Source of the DNA: Melanocharis versteri
Lineage: Eukaryota > Chordata > Aves > Passeriformes > Melanocharitidae
Reading direction: 5' to 3'
Length of the DNA: 64,000 nt
Assembly (NCBI GenBank): GCA_013397845.1
Contig: VZTG01007186.1
Location: forward strand, 378,478-442,477
Of the stretch, positions 11,710-25,200 are shown in pieces. The stretch's first letter is position 1. The number at the start of each line of letters is the position of its first letter. Below the pieces are notes generated by a model. That model worked only from the letters and a program-made list of their open reading frames with translations, was not told where the DNA came from and searched no databases. The position numbers and the translations under genes are program-made.

Positions 11710-13721
11710 TCCGCACAGATACTCAGCTGGTTTTATTGTCTTAGTCTACAGAATCCTGTACATAGAGAATAGAGACATTTACAGAATAACATAATTTCTC
11801 CTTAGAATACAACATTTTACAAGACTGCAATTATACAGTAGTCATTTCCTTCCAGCATTGCCTATGTCAGCATATTCTTATATCCTTGTGAAACAGGCAT
11901 GACATAGAGATCAATTCTGACTATAAATATACAGTTTATGTTAGTCCTTCTATGTACAACAAAAGTCAAATTACCCCAGCATAAAGTAATAATACTTATA
12001 TATCAGTACAGATTTGAACTACAGACCCACTTCTTTAACGAAGCTTAAAGTATGAAAAAATAAGGATACCTCTTACCTACTGTAATATTTTCATCCTTTA
12101 GTTTCTTGTGGAGTAGTCAGTGATACAAGCATTGCTTGTTTTGTGTAAAATATATTATTTTAAAATACCGGTATACTGTCCTTCAAGTTAGAAAAATATA
12201 ATTATGTCCTACAGAAATTTTACTGGATTAAAAAGCATATAAAAATATGGACCATCATTTCAGACCATATGTGAAATCAGAAATAAAGTAGAAGAAAATG
12301 TATAATTATTTAAAAATATATCTTCTGGCTCAGTGAGCCGCTTCTGATTTTTTCATAAAAAGAGAACAAATCTTAGTTAGCAATTTAATGGCCAGGGAGG
12401 AGTTTTGGCTACTGAGTAATAATACGACATTACTGTTGTGGCTGAAGAAGAGCCAATGGAACATGTTTACAGTCGTTCAGTTTGGCGGATAAAGTGTACT
12501 GTGGTCACAGCAGGAACAGTTGAAAAATACCAAAAAGGGACGGTAATTTAGCAAAGGGCAAAGAGCCTTTCTTACTGGTTTTATTTACTTTGCATGTAAA
12601 AAGCTACCACTCTGTAAGGTGTAGTAGTGCCCTAGCCAAGTGCCCTCTCAGGCTGCCCCAGGTGCTGAAGGAGCCCGGTGGCTGCAGGCGCCTCATCCTG
12701 AGACCATCAGCCAAGCAGAGGCAGCTGCAGAACTTCGGGACCTCACAAATTGTTTTGGTTATCTTCTCACTACTAGGACAACTAAAGATTCAGCCTATGA
12801 GGTTAATACAGGAAATCAACAGGCTAAATCTTTTTATATTTTGAATTGTTAAAAGTGTCTGACTATTAATCCAAATTAACCTGTTTCTAAGTCAAAGGCA
12901 GAAATCTGGCCAATCATGTCAACTCTAACCAAAGCTGTGCTGGTTATGAATCTTCCATGTCTGGAGAGCAGATTTCCATGCTCAGCTGTCTTTCTTTCAG
13001 TCAATTTTTCAGTGGTGTGCCCTGCGTTAAGCTTTTTCTCCTACACTAGAGGTACTTTTGCAACTCACATTGCTCACTGCTCTTGCAATACTGAAAAGTC
13101 CTGGTGTGGAATCTGCCTCAACAGTACAGCAGAACAAATGCCACCAGGGACATTGCTGCTACGCTTCCCAGGAATGCAGAAAAAGAACATTCATACAGAA
13201 TACGCTGCAAAAATTTAGGAGGTTTCATTTTGTGAGGATATTTTTTCAGTGGGATGGATTAGCATTATCATGCTTGATAACGAGGAAGATCGGAGAAACA
13301 GCAAATTATCAGCAAAGTAACTTCTTGGTTTTCTGTTAAGTTCTGTAGGAAAAAGCAGCTCAAGCTAGAATTTATCCATTCCAGCACTGCATAGCTGGCA
13401 GGAACCTAAGTACTGCTTGCTGACTCAGAGGAAAGCCATCCCTGGACTTACCCTGCCCAAAGCTCCACAGCTGTTTACCTTCAATTATTTGGGGAAGGGA
13501 TTTTTTAACATTGTTTTTCCCTGCTAAGAGAAACAGGAATGGTGAAGCCACACATTTAATACAAAAGTCAAATGCTCAGCTAATATAACATACTGACTCC
13601 CTTGAAACTAAGGAAGCTGTACCAATCTATAGCAGCACAAGAACGGGCTCAACGTATTCGACATGTTTTTGCCTGCCCAGAAACTACCACGCTGTCGTGC
13701 CCTCTCAGTACCACAGTCCCT
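11710..13721 (-). other. EXPH5: Probable EXPH5 3' untranslated region
   Basis: This AT-rich stretch follows the EXPH5 stop codon. A minus-strand AATAAA at 11732-11737 would place the end near 11710, giving about 2 kb of 3' UTR; human EXPH5 also has a long one. Other AATAAA hexamers occur on this strand near 12580, 11630 and 11150, so shorter or longer forms are possible. Extent is an inference. Confidence 0.45.
11732..11737 (-). terminator. Candidate polyadenylation signal AATAAA for EXPH5
   Basis: Perfect AATAAA on the minus strand about 2 kb past the EXPH5 stop codon. It is one of several such hexamers in an AT-rich region, so its use is not certain. Confidence 0.35.
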
Positions 13722-16700
13722 TCATAGCTCTGATTCTTTATCTATCATCTCATCTAGGTAATATTCATCATCGGTGGTGGTATCGCTGTCTGAGTCCGAA
13801 TAAGCGGCTGGGTCTTCCACGTAGGTATCAGCCAGCTCTCGGGGGGACGAAGCAGCTGATGACATCTTGCTCCCAGCAGAACTTGAGCTCAGAAGCTCAG
13901 CCCTGTTTATAGAAGAGTTCTCTGTATCTCTGAAAGCACCAGGGTTATTAAGAAGACATGGTCTCCATAATCGCCCTTCTGTGAGTGACCTCTTGATATT
14001 TTCCAGGAAAGCCAGTTGCTGCTCTTTGCCAAATATACCAAATTCCACAGACGGATACATTAAATTTCTAGTGCTGTAACATTTTTCATCGTCTGATGCC
14101 CAGTTTTCATTTTCATCACAAGACAACAGCTCTGAGTAAGATTTAAATCTCTTCCCGTGTATGCCATCTCTGGGTAGAATATTGCTTCCTGAGGCAGAGG
14201 TCTGAAGGGAATCTCGAGCACAAATGCCCTCAGAGAGGTGACGCTCACGCTGACTTTTCGCATGGCTCTTGCGCAACTGGTAGCTATTGAGGTTAGCGTT
14301 TTCTAAACCAGTAGGCTGAGAGGTATTTTGACGCTGACCAAGCACTGTCTGGGAAGTCAAGTTTTGCTCTGGACATGTGTCTGCCTGCAAGCAGCTATTT
14401 ACATAGGTGTTTGAGTTTTTGTCAGTTAAAAGCAGCGAGGGAGGAGCGCAGGCATGACTGCTCACTCTTCCTTTCTCTTCATCCAGTGGGTATGAGGTAG
14501 TAGCACTGGGAGTGATGGGCTGGCTTTTGCTTTCTAACCCGAGATCAAGTGTCTGGGAATTCTTATTTCTTGTGGTTCCCGCTTTATCTGGAAATTGGGT
14601 TGTGAGCCTTGGCCTATTTTCCACTTTCACTGCAGTTTTTTGAGGACTGATGGCTTCCTTCTGGGTGTATGAACTTGTAAAAGGCCTCCTTTTGGTGTTA
14701 ACAAGCAAAGAAGGATCATTCTGATTTTCAGGCTTCTTATTATCAGCTGTTCTTGATCTTGGCATATTCTTATCAGAGTTCAGACTGTGATTCTGATTTT
14801 CATTGTCCAACTCCAGGAGTGGCTGGTGGGAATCCATTGAAATCAACGAGTCAAGGGACATGTTGACTTCTAAAGAAGTGGCACTTTCATAATTCTGTGA
14901 AAAAATGTTACTGATGTGTGGTTTGGGGGGTAAATTTTTACTTGAAAATTTACGACTTGTTTTGTAAACAGCTGCCAATTTATTTTTAATTGAGGGTCTG
15001 TTTTTCCTTTTTTCTATATCTTTGACTTTGTCTCTTGTGCAGTCAGAGAGAAGCTTGTTCTCCTCTTCTGCATTCTGTGTTATGTTCTGATCTTGTGTAA
15101 CCCTGGGGACTTTATCTTTAATGTTCAGGTTGCCCTCACTATGCCTGTCTGATACCTGAAAACCACTGTAAACTTTACCCATATGAGAACTCTGTGAGTT
15201 TTGCTCTTTTCTAATTTTTGAATTCTTTACTTCATCTGTATCTGTGCTAGCCACTTTGTCTAGCTGAAGTAATGGATCAGCACTGGAAGCTGTGCTTACC
15301 TCAGATGCTTTGCTCGCAGACTCTGGAAGCACTTTGCTACAAAAGTTTAAACCATTCTCTTTTTTTCTTGAACTGTCAGCCCTTAATTGCAGTCCACTAA
15401 ATTTATTATTACACAGAGGGGTGGTTCGGTGTAGGACATTTACTCTCTGTTTAACTTGGGTACTATCCCTGTACACATCTTCCATGGGAGTAACTGGCAC
15501 ATCAGCAGGCTCTGTGTTACCACTCCTAACAAGGGAACTTTTCTCTCTGGAGCGGAGGAATGAACTGTTCAGATTTTTCTTGTTGTTCACTTTTGGGGGC
15601 TGAGAGCAACTTTCAGAGCTTCCCTTCTGTATAACATTTTTATTTGTTGAAGTAGAATATAAAGGATTCTCTAAATGTCTGCCTGGCTTGGGAGGGGTTG
15701 ATAAAGTGGACATAAGTGGTGTGGCTCTTTGTAAAATTTCCTTCTTTTCTTTTAGATGTATTTCTGCCTTTTGGCTGCTTGAAGTATCAGAATTGGCCTT
15801 ACCTGACTTAGCCGCTATTGCAGTGGATTGTGGACCACCAAAAGAAATTTCTTTTGTCACCACATCAGAAAGCACATTTTCTGCTAATGAAAGATATGCT
15901 GATTTATCTTTCTTGTTAGGTACCACACTCACTGACTTCTCAGAGCTAGGGGATAAGTGAGAATACTCTTCTTCACTATCAGCAGCAGTTCTTAAATTCT
16001 GAGGTGTGACCAGAACTGAAGATACTTGGTCAGAAGAATATGAAGGCACCTCTTTTTCTGAAGTAGTAGGGAAAAAAACATTTGCTAAACTCACATGACC
16101 TTCATTTTTCTTGTTTTGTATTTTTGGTGACTGAGCATTTTCTTTGGGACAAGATAAATCTGCATCCTCTGAATTATCTCTAAAGAGGCTACAAAATGTT
16201 TTTGAATGCCTCCGTGGTAGTGTGTAATAAATTGAAACTAGTTCATGATACTTGACATGATCTTCATCAACACAAACTGTAAATGTGCTTGTGGTTTTGT
16301 ATTTCTGCAAAAAATTTCCCCCCTCCTTATAATCTGAAAACACAGAGGATTCTCTTCTACTTAGATGTTTACATCTGTCTGTCAGATCAGCTGATGTGCT
16401 ACTACTTACTGAATCATTAATATTTTTGGTTAAAGGACTGTGGTAATCTTTGTTACTTGTAGCAGGTGATGTTAAAAAGGAACATTTTGGGTCTAAACAA
16501 GACACATCTCTTTGATTAGAATAAGCGGTGTCAGCTCTATGTGGAGTTTCAGACCTTAAACAATCGTATGTTGTTCTACTTTCTCTAGGTAAAGAGATGG
16601 GCGTATCTGACATAATACTACCAGCAATGCTAGCTGATTTTCTAGGCAAGGTGTAATAAATAACAAGGGGGTCAGAAGATTTGGAGCTGTTTCTTCCAGG

Positions 16701-19030
16701 GGAGCCAGTAATGCTGCAGCTACTGGTATGTCTTGGCGAGCTGTCTTGCTTGTGAAACCTTCTGATACAAGGTGAAGTACTCATTTTTTCAGTTCCTTTT
16801 TCAAGGCAAAAATAACTTAAACTATTTTCAGAGGTATTGGGGTCTCCATCAAAGCTGTGCATATAAATATTTCCAGAATTTCCATTTCGTGGAGAACTAG
16901 TTGTGAATTGTCCATTACAGTCCTTAGTAACTAAAGTGCTTGCATTTTGCAGTGTTTTCTGTGAACTCTCTTTACTAACACCTGTTCTACTCACTTGAGC
17001 TGTTTTCCCCCCTTCTGCTTGAGATTCAGTAACTGTGCAATTTACTGAAGAGCTAGTTAGTGTTCCTAGGCATTTAGAATTGTCTTTATGAGAAAGTGCT
17101 TGTGGAGAGTTTTGTGAGAAACTAGATGAGCACTCAGGAGGACAGGACAACACGTCTTGACAGTTTGCTAATTTTTCAGTAGATACAGCAGAAGTAACAT
17201 TCAATAGTGAGGAATGTCTCTTTGGAGTAGCTTTGTTAAGGGCTTCTGCACTCCAATTATCCTGTTTGATGCTCTCTCTTTGTGCTGCGTAATGCAGATT
17301 ATGTCTCCATTCTTTCTGACTTGGAAGAAAAGGTTCCTTCCTGCTCTCATCAGCTGGCAAAATACAGGGAGGCTGACTGAACACACTGTTGCGTGGGCAA
17401 TCATTTTCCTTCATTTCTATATTTCTTTTATCACCATTTGATGTATAAATTTTTGCAGTATCTCCTCTGGCAGTGGCTTGGGTTTTTCTCTTTGATGTCA
17501 TTGTGTTAAAGAGAGATACATCTCTTTGCCACATGGCAGAAGAAGGGCTGTCAGAGGAAAAGCTCTGTGCGTTGATGTAGCTTGTATCTGCTTGTTGAGG
17601 AACTGACTGTAACAACATGTCTTCATCAGGCTGTTTCATACCTTCAGCCTTTTCCAAGTGTGTAAAGTCTGCCTCAGTACTCCTTTGGGAAACAACAACT
17701 GAATTCCTGTTCAGTCCTGTAGGTTTTGGTTGGTCCCTTGAATTGGGAAAGACTGACTCATCAGTTCTGATACCAGATGAAGAAACAAAAGAGTTACAAC
17801 TTAGCCAAGGCTGACAGCCCTCAGCGAATTCTGAAAAAGTTCTGTTTGCACTTCTTGTCATCCTTTTGATGCTTGTATTTTCTGGAGAGTACCAGTAAAA
17901 ATCGTTCTGCAGGCGCTGTGAACCAAACCTGGCATTCTTTGTAGGTGCCCACTGCTGATCATTTAAATTAGCCATAAACACTTCAAAGCTGGCATCAGGG
18001 GAAATAAACACTTCATCACTGTAACACTGAGGAATATCAGCCCAAGAAGTATAGCTGTCTTTTCTTCCATAAGTAGAATTTTTTTGGTTTGCATACAACT
18101 TGCCATGAGAAGAGGTATCTCTGTAGTAGGATCTAGAGAGATTATTTTCTGATTTGTATAAAGGATAGTTTTCCCAGTTGTCAAAGGGTAACGGAGAAGT
18201 AGCTTTGTCAGGGCAACTAACTCGACTAAAGCAATTACTGCTTGAAATAGATCTCCTATAGTGGTGTTTTGAGTGGTAACTTGGGTATTTCTTAGTTTCT
18301 TGTAAAGAGCTGGGATATCTACCACGGTCTGTAGCATGAAACTCCATGAGTGACTGAGTTCTAAACATTTTTTCTGGAGTTTGTTCAGAAGAGTCTGGTG
18401 TGTTGTTCCATACAATGGAAGACAGAGGAATTCTCTTTGGGTTCTGTCGACCAAACCTTGGTGCAAAACCATTCTTGCTCTCCCTTGCCAATGGATGCTG
18501 TAGACTGGATGCTGATAGCTGATCAGAAGATATTGACGATGGACATCTCCGAAGGGAACACACAGAGTAACTTCTGCCAGCTGTATCCCTGTTCATACAA
18601 CTCTTGTGCCTAAATCCACTGTTCTGTGCTACGGAAGGGGGATATAAGCTCCCTTCTGAAGACCGTCCGAAAGAAACCGCAGACAGCCTCCTACGGTGCA
18701 GACGAGGATTTCCATCAACTGCATCACCGTAACTGCAATCTTCTTGAAAGGCTGTTTGGTGCCAGTTTATGTATGCACTGTGTAACTTCCTAGGTCTGAT
18801 GAAAAGCTTGTGTTCATCTTTGGCCCTTAGTGTTCTCAGTCCATCTGGGAAAAACGTGCTAGGCGTGTCACTCCAGTCATTTCTCTGCTGCCCCCTACTA
18901 GCAGTCTGCCTCTTTGAAGTAGGGAATGCACTACTACTTTGGACATTTGATGAACTGCTAGTAGAAACTGCCCTGTCCAACGGGTCTTGGGTTTGTTCCT
19001 GGGCCAGCTGGTCATCCAGATCACTTAGAA
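13722..19030 (-). CDS. EXPH5: EXPH5 (exophilin-5, Slac2-b) last coding exon, main body of the protein
   Basis: A single uninterrupted 5309-bp exon, 1769 codons, ending in TGA at 13722-13724. EXPH5 is a Rab27 effector lacking C2 domains, acting in vesicle and exosome traffic; loss in people causes skin fragility. The giant last exon is typical of the gene. The identity rests on the C-terminal end (TTTDDEYYLDE then KESEL), on the block YPSVEFGIFGKEQQLAFLEN followed by IKRSLTEGRLWRP, on SYSELLSCDENENW, and on gene order. The body is rich in Ser, Thr and Asn and almost certainly disordered; no folded domain is visible. The motif IYYTLPR-K/R-x-S occurs twice (16620-16664 and 16196-16250). The acceptor is TTATGCAG; the open frame upstream of 19030 is intronic. 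Two bases complete a Val codon begun in exon 5. Together the five exons seen here give about 1929 residues, against 1989 in human. Confidence 0.95.
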
Positions 19031-20575
19031 CTGCATAAGGAAAAAAAAAAAAAAGATACTTGGTTTTGTTTTCTTTAAAAATCTTCTGACTATTTATGTT
19101 AAGAAGTTTCATGTACTACATTAATAATCAGAACTGGCTTTAAAAGGAGTCAGCTTCTCAGCATTCAAAACCCTTCCCAAACCACACATTCTTCCTCCAT
19201 AGGACCTTTCAGCAGTCACCCATTATGACTACAGGAAAAAAAATGTTCTCCTCCATGACTGCTCTTTATGTAAATGTTCGTCTTTATGCTATTTAAAAGA
19301 AGAACAAAACAATCTGAAGTCTGAGTTCTCACTATATGTGTGTGTGTAAACCTTCCAAATACAATCTGTAAGCTAAAAAATCCCTGAAAAGAATTCACTA
19401 GGCAAACATGGACCTTTCTGTGTGTTCACAAAGCACAGTTATGACGTATCTGTAAGAAAACAATCCTGCAAACGATCAAACAAGCATATTCAGTAGTCTG
19501 GTGTGTCCACTGTTTGTTTCATTCATAAAAGAAGTTCTCTTCTGAATTGTGGTCTGTTACACTTAAATGAGCACTGAAAATGGCATTTTCTGGATAAGAA
19601 AGGGTAATTAAATAGCGAGGAGGCTGTGATTCAATCTAGCAACAAATATGTATTTATATACATATATATAGGCAACCTCATGAACTGGAATTAAACACTA
19701 TATAGCTCAATTAACCAAGATATTCAGTCAGAAGACTGACAGCGACATATTAAAACTATTTTTATTGTCAAAACCAATTATGCCTTTGCTAATTGTATTC
19801 TTCTGGTATTTTGAAAATACTACACATAATATACCATGGATATGACTGTTTTGTTACAGCATTTCCTCATCCACTTAAATCCGTAAGACTACAAAAGCAT
19901 TAGGAAAGCATTGATAAGTATGTATGGTTGGAATAAAATGTGACCCAGAGGTACTAAAATTCTCAATTTTTCCTAAGTTTCTCTTCAGCACATAAAAGAG
20001 AAGACACCTGAGAAACTCAGCTTAGAACAAGCAAAAAAATGAGTTGTTTCTGAGTCTGCCATTGGGAGGACAGGAGCCAAGCTAAAAAAGAACCTGCATC
20101 TCTTGACTGGGGGTATTAAAGGCTCCCAGAAAACTAATTGAATGCCGTAATGCCTCCTGCTTCTGTGGTTTGTGGCTTCACAGTTTATAAAACCAGGCCC
20201 AGTAATTCATCATTATCAAAATTATGCATGCAGGAAACTGGGATAGAATTCTCACATAACCATATGTCCGCATCTAAAGGGTGCAGTATGGGCTCCTGGC
20301 AGAAACAGCAAAGAGAACTGTACACAGTTACATGTGATTCTTCTGAACTGTATCAATATGAGATGAAATGCATTCTAAGAGTGATCAGTGACATCTCTTG
20401 AAGTCAAGGTTGGAGTAGACCTTCTGCTGTCAGACAAAGACAACAAAAAGTAGTCACTCTGCTAGAAATGAGCCATGTCTTTACAGCCTGTGCTTTTGCA
20501 GAAAATTCTCTCAAACCACAGTCTCTTCTGGTAACAATACCATCAAACAATACTAAAGTGAGGACACATACTTAC
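19031..20575 (-). other. EXPH5 intron 5
   Basis: AT-rich intron with a GTAAG donor and a long polypyrimidine tract before the CAG acceptor. No other feature is recognised. Confidence 0.75.
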
Positions 20576-20702
20576 CACTGAAAATCTCCTTCTCCAGCTG
20601 TTCATTCCATTCCAGTGTACTTTTCTCCATTGTTTCATTTTGGTTCGTATCCAAAGAATGACCACTTGTTTCAGTTGACATTGGGGAATTACACATTTCA
20701 GC
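20576..20702 (-). CDS. EXPH5: EXPH5 coding exon 5
   Basis: Too short to stand out as an open frame. Between an AACAG acceptor and a GTAAG donor it encodes 42 codons, with MSTETSGHSLDTNQNETMEK and STLEWNEQLEKEIFS. The last part resembles the vertebrate EXPH5 segment of the form SLLENEFFQVLDDLD that leads into the large exon. It begins in phase 0 and leaves one base, which completes the Val at the start of exon 6. Phase agreement on both sides makes the call firm although the residues are weakly conserved. Confidence 0.85.
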
Positions 20703-22238
20703 CTGTTAAAAATTGTAAGGTAACCTGGTTTCAGTTCTGCGTGTGGGTTCAAATCACATTTCACATGTCACGTCACAAATTGTGTCACAAGTCCCAGAGG
20801 TGAGCAAACTCTGTCAGTCCATTAAAAAATGTATTATTAAAATACACAACTGAAGGTTGTAAAATTGCATGCATTTTATAGACATCTACACATATAATAA
20901 GGAGAATTACTCATCTTGTCCTCATCCTGTGGCATATTTTGGATAAGGGCATAGTTAACTTATTTTAACCAACTGCATCCTTATTGCACTGTATCTCTCA
21001 ATTTAGTTTTCCCTAATCATTTCTTTCTTGACTAGTGTATTTTAAAATTCACACACTGACCTCCCAACAGAGATTTAATAATTTAACACTACAGTCCATT
21101 TTCCTATTGCAAGACAGCACTTGGTGGTAAAAGTGAGGAAATGTCATCCTATTCCCCATCTGTGTTTGGATCACGTGTTAAACTGGAAAGGTTCTATCAC
21201 ACCCATATTTCTCTAAGCTCACAGTCTCAGATGGTAGAAGTGCAGACAACTGTTTAACTGCTGAATTATTTCAGCTGAAACTCTTCCTCCTTTTTTCAAA
21301 AAAACCCACCCTACTGCTTTTTTGTTCGCCATATTAATAATATTTTACTCATCTAGCTATAATATAGCTTTATATAATATGTTTATATAACAGGCAGGAT
21401 TCTCTGATAAGATCTTTGCTCAGTCATATATTAATATAGATTATCCCTTTGTTTTTGAAATATGAGAGAAGGAAAGTGGCCAGTTTACATCCTCTGTGCC
21501 TTTGATTATACACTGTATACCTTCTTAGTCCTCTCTGTGGTTATACCACCCAATTGAAGATGAGGAAAAACATGTTAGTTATACAGGCTAATAAAGTAAT
21601 TAAGATAGAAAATATAATCCTTGGCAGAAAATCTGTTATTTCAACAGCATGCACTTAAATTACATCAGAAATAAATCGGTTGCTTTATCCTTAAAATGAG
21701 CTTGTGCTTATAAAATGGAACATACATTAAAAAAAAAATTTCCTACTTCAAAATTTACATTTACATGGTAACTCTGTGCCTGGAAATGTTGCAGAAGAAG
21801 TTCTAGCCTACTGCCTGCCCAAGCCAGCTACTCTTTTTCATCCTTGTACAAAAGAAATGAAACAAAGTAAATACACTAGATTATTGTTCAGTGTGAGTTT
21901 TGATCTATTTACAGCTTGGTTACAGTTGCCAAGGTACGTGAAGGTCTTGACCTAGGAAAAGATCCATGCAATTATTCTGTCATTATGAGAGAACTGAAAT
22001 CTGGCAGAGCTAGACTTAGGGGCTAGCTAGGAAAGCTTTGGGCTTTTTTAGTTAACAGACAAGCTCAGTCTACTACGTGCAACAAGCTCACAACACAGAC
22101 ATTTTACTCAGCATTTAAAACAAGAACTGCAAAAATACTATTTAAACAGATATTAAAGCAACAGCCTAAACCAAGGGGACGAGTTTTTGAAAAATCTGTA
22201 TTTAAACATTGCAGACAATAAATTGATAAGCTACTTAC
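20703..22238 (-). other. EXPH5 intron 4
   Basis: AT-rich intron, GTAAG donor and AACAG acceptor. No gene or clear repeat seen. Confidence 0.7.
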
Positions 22239-22287
22239 CGTTGCCATTTCTTCCACTTTTGAGGATGGACTAGCAGAACTGTCATAT
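22239..22287 (-). CDS. EXPH5: EXPH5 coding exon 4 (small)
   Basis: A 49-bp exon between a CCTACAG acceptor and GTAAG donor, encoding YDSSASPSSKVEEMAT. Its first base completes the Arg codon left open by exon 3 (phase 2), and it ends on a full codon that meets the phase-0 start of exon 5. The phase match on both sides is the main evidence; the residues alone would not identify it. Confidence 0.75.
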
Positions 22288-25200
22288 CTGTAGGCAGAGG
22301 GATTTAAATGTTGGCTTTGAAAAGGAGCATGATTTCATCAGGTAGTAAACATCCAGCAGCTTCTCATTTTAACAACTATTGAGAAGCATCTGAAGAAAAC
22401 TTGCTCTGTGAAGAATTCATCCTTACCTCCCCCTGCCAAAATCCTGCAAAAATAAAGTGCTGGGAAAATGTACCAATCAATTTGGCCTTGTCAGCTTGCA
22501 AATTTCATAACTGCACAGCTGAAAATGGACTCAACCTACTAACATCTCAGTGTCTGCAACAGCCATAAAGTAGTACCAGCATTATGGTGAGACGGTATTT
22601 GTTCTTCTTCCAAACAAGAATAATTTAGTAGGTACTACTCATAGCCTAAGTTATATACTTGTAAATCTCTGAGTGGTTTGCATCTGCAATTCTATTGTTT
22701 TTCTCTTCCATTTTGCCCTACTCAGATGCAGAGCTATACACTGTGCCTGCAAAGGAGGAGAGACAGACAGCAGATTGGTTTTGGTGTGAGCTTTGGAACT
22801 TGCTGCTACTCACCCAAAACAGCCTTTATTTACCAATTCTTAAGACATGGTAGAAGGCTCATCTGCTTTCCTAAGCTACTTAAGATTGCTAAGGCTTGGC
22901 AGTGAACTGGCTCGAGCGTCCGTGAGTAATGCAGTGGTTAGAGCAAGCCGAGAAGCCCTGAACATAAAAAGTACTCTGCTCTATGGTGTGACTTGTAGAC
23001 AAATACAAAATAAACTAAAGAAACACTGAGACTGAGTCTATTCGAGTCTGCAGATCCTTGTTTTACAACTAAGCAAACCCCGTCCCTTCAAAAGCCCTGA
23101 AGGAAATGTTGTTCAGTCTGTGCTTATTGCCAGTTCTTCCTTGTCTCAGAAACTGTTTTTTCCCAGGAAGTTAATTCTTGGGAGAAAATGAAGTAGGGAA
23201 AGATGATTCTGCTCAGTCCTGTTTGTCTCAAAGTCTTTTTGAATGACCTTGTTCTTAGGCTCTTAAAACCTCCCTGCGCTCAGGTAGACTACTTTATTGT
23301 GCTTCAACAGCAAGTACAAACCGGCTTGTTGGCAAGTTCTTTGTGGCCCAGCCTTTCCTCCTGAAGTGCTTTGTCATTTGTTTGCAATGTGCTTGCAGGC
23401 AGGGAAGAACAGTTGAAAGGTGCAATTTGTTTTTGCTTCTGTAATTGTGAACTGTAAAACCAGGATTCCTCTCTGACATGGGGTCCAACTGAAACCAAAC
23501 AAGCCTGTTGACTTCAGCGGGCTTAGGATTTGGCTAGACAGTCTGAATCTGAAATTCCTAATTTTTCCTTGTAGCTCTAAATAAAACCAGCCATTAAATC
23601 AGTGGGTTACCTCTCCCTTTGAATGAAGTTTACAGAACCAGAACTCAGAAATGTACGTAGCTCTTCCTTTAAACTTAAATAATGTTGAATATGTTTTAAT
23701 GCTTCTAAAACAAATTAAGAATGAAACTTATGTTTCAGAGCTTTTACAATGATTTCCTGCAAATTAAATTCAGTAAAATCCTGTGGCTTAGCAAGTTACC
23801 TTAGTTTTACTTATATGCATAACAAAAATGCAAAAGCTTTGTTAGAAGCTTTCTTCTTCAGCTTTACTGTGCAAAGCCACTCTTTGGCAAAGCCCAAGAG
23901 TGCAAAGCTCTCCCCATTTGATGTTGTATTAATTGCTCCTTGCAATGAACCTACGTGAAGTAGACATGTTCGTTAGAAATGTCAGTTAGAAATGTCTTCT
24001 GATAGTCTAGGCAAAATTTAAATTTTCATTTGCACCTCCGGCACTATTCTAAATTCATCCGTGTCTTTACTGTCGTTGTTCTCTCAGAAATAACTGGTCA
24101 TTGCATCCTGCTTTATTTTTCTCCCTGCTAACTTATACTGACAAGGTTATTGTAATCTTTTTCCTATGCCAATCTCTCCATTTCCCAAACTGCCTTATTA
24201 TTTTCTATGAACTGTTTTAAATTTTCCAGCATTTCAAAATTAATGTTTTTCTTACTTTCAGAGAAATATTGCTTAATTTTAGGAAACAGTAATCCAGTTT
24301 CTTTTTTGGTTAACGATATTGAGCAATGTTTACATTATTTTGTGCATGATACATATACACATATTTGTAAATATTGTCTATTATTCATAAACAGGAAAGA
24401 AGCTCAACTGATGTTCAAGTTCAGAAATATTTGCCATCTGGAAAATACTACTCAGCATGGAAAATGAGAAATTATATTTTATACTTTTCCACTTACATAC
24501 ATATGTATCTTTTTAATGACAATCAAATGTAAGATTAAAAGTAAAAGATTACTATCGCTACTGGTAACAATAATAAAAATCCATGAATTAAAATCAGCTG
24601 CGAATTAGTATTTCCACAGAGGCAAGGCACCTGTCTTCCCCAGGCTACCTCTAAGCTGCCTAATGTCAGAATAATCCATTTTCTTCAATACTATTCTTAT
24701 CAGTACTACATAAAAAGCCAACTAAAGACCAAACACATAACTCTCATATGCTGAAAACACAATTAAACAGCATTTTTGTCCAGGATAAATCACACTTACA
24801 TATTAGAAAATAATAAGGATGAATTCAAGAACACTGACACCTTTGAACCAAAAATGATCAAACATTTCACCGCCTTCGGACTACAGTTACAAACCTTTTA
24901 TTAGCATCTTCTGTATCTCCATGTAAGCGCACTCCTTCCTGCAGCATCCATAATTTATTTTCCCAGTAAAACACCACCGCAGCTGATGAAACTGTCTCTC
25001 CACAACTGAAAGGACCCTCTAACCAGCCATTAATATTTAGCCACTGAAAAGCTTCTGCCAGTTAGGCTTACTTACAGGATTTACAGTGCTGCGTCCTATA
25101 GTGTTTCACTAGCTCTCCAAAATAACTCTACCTGGTGAGAGGCAGATTATTTCAGTGCTTTGCCTATGCATAAAGCAAACCACATGCCACGGCAACACCT

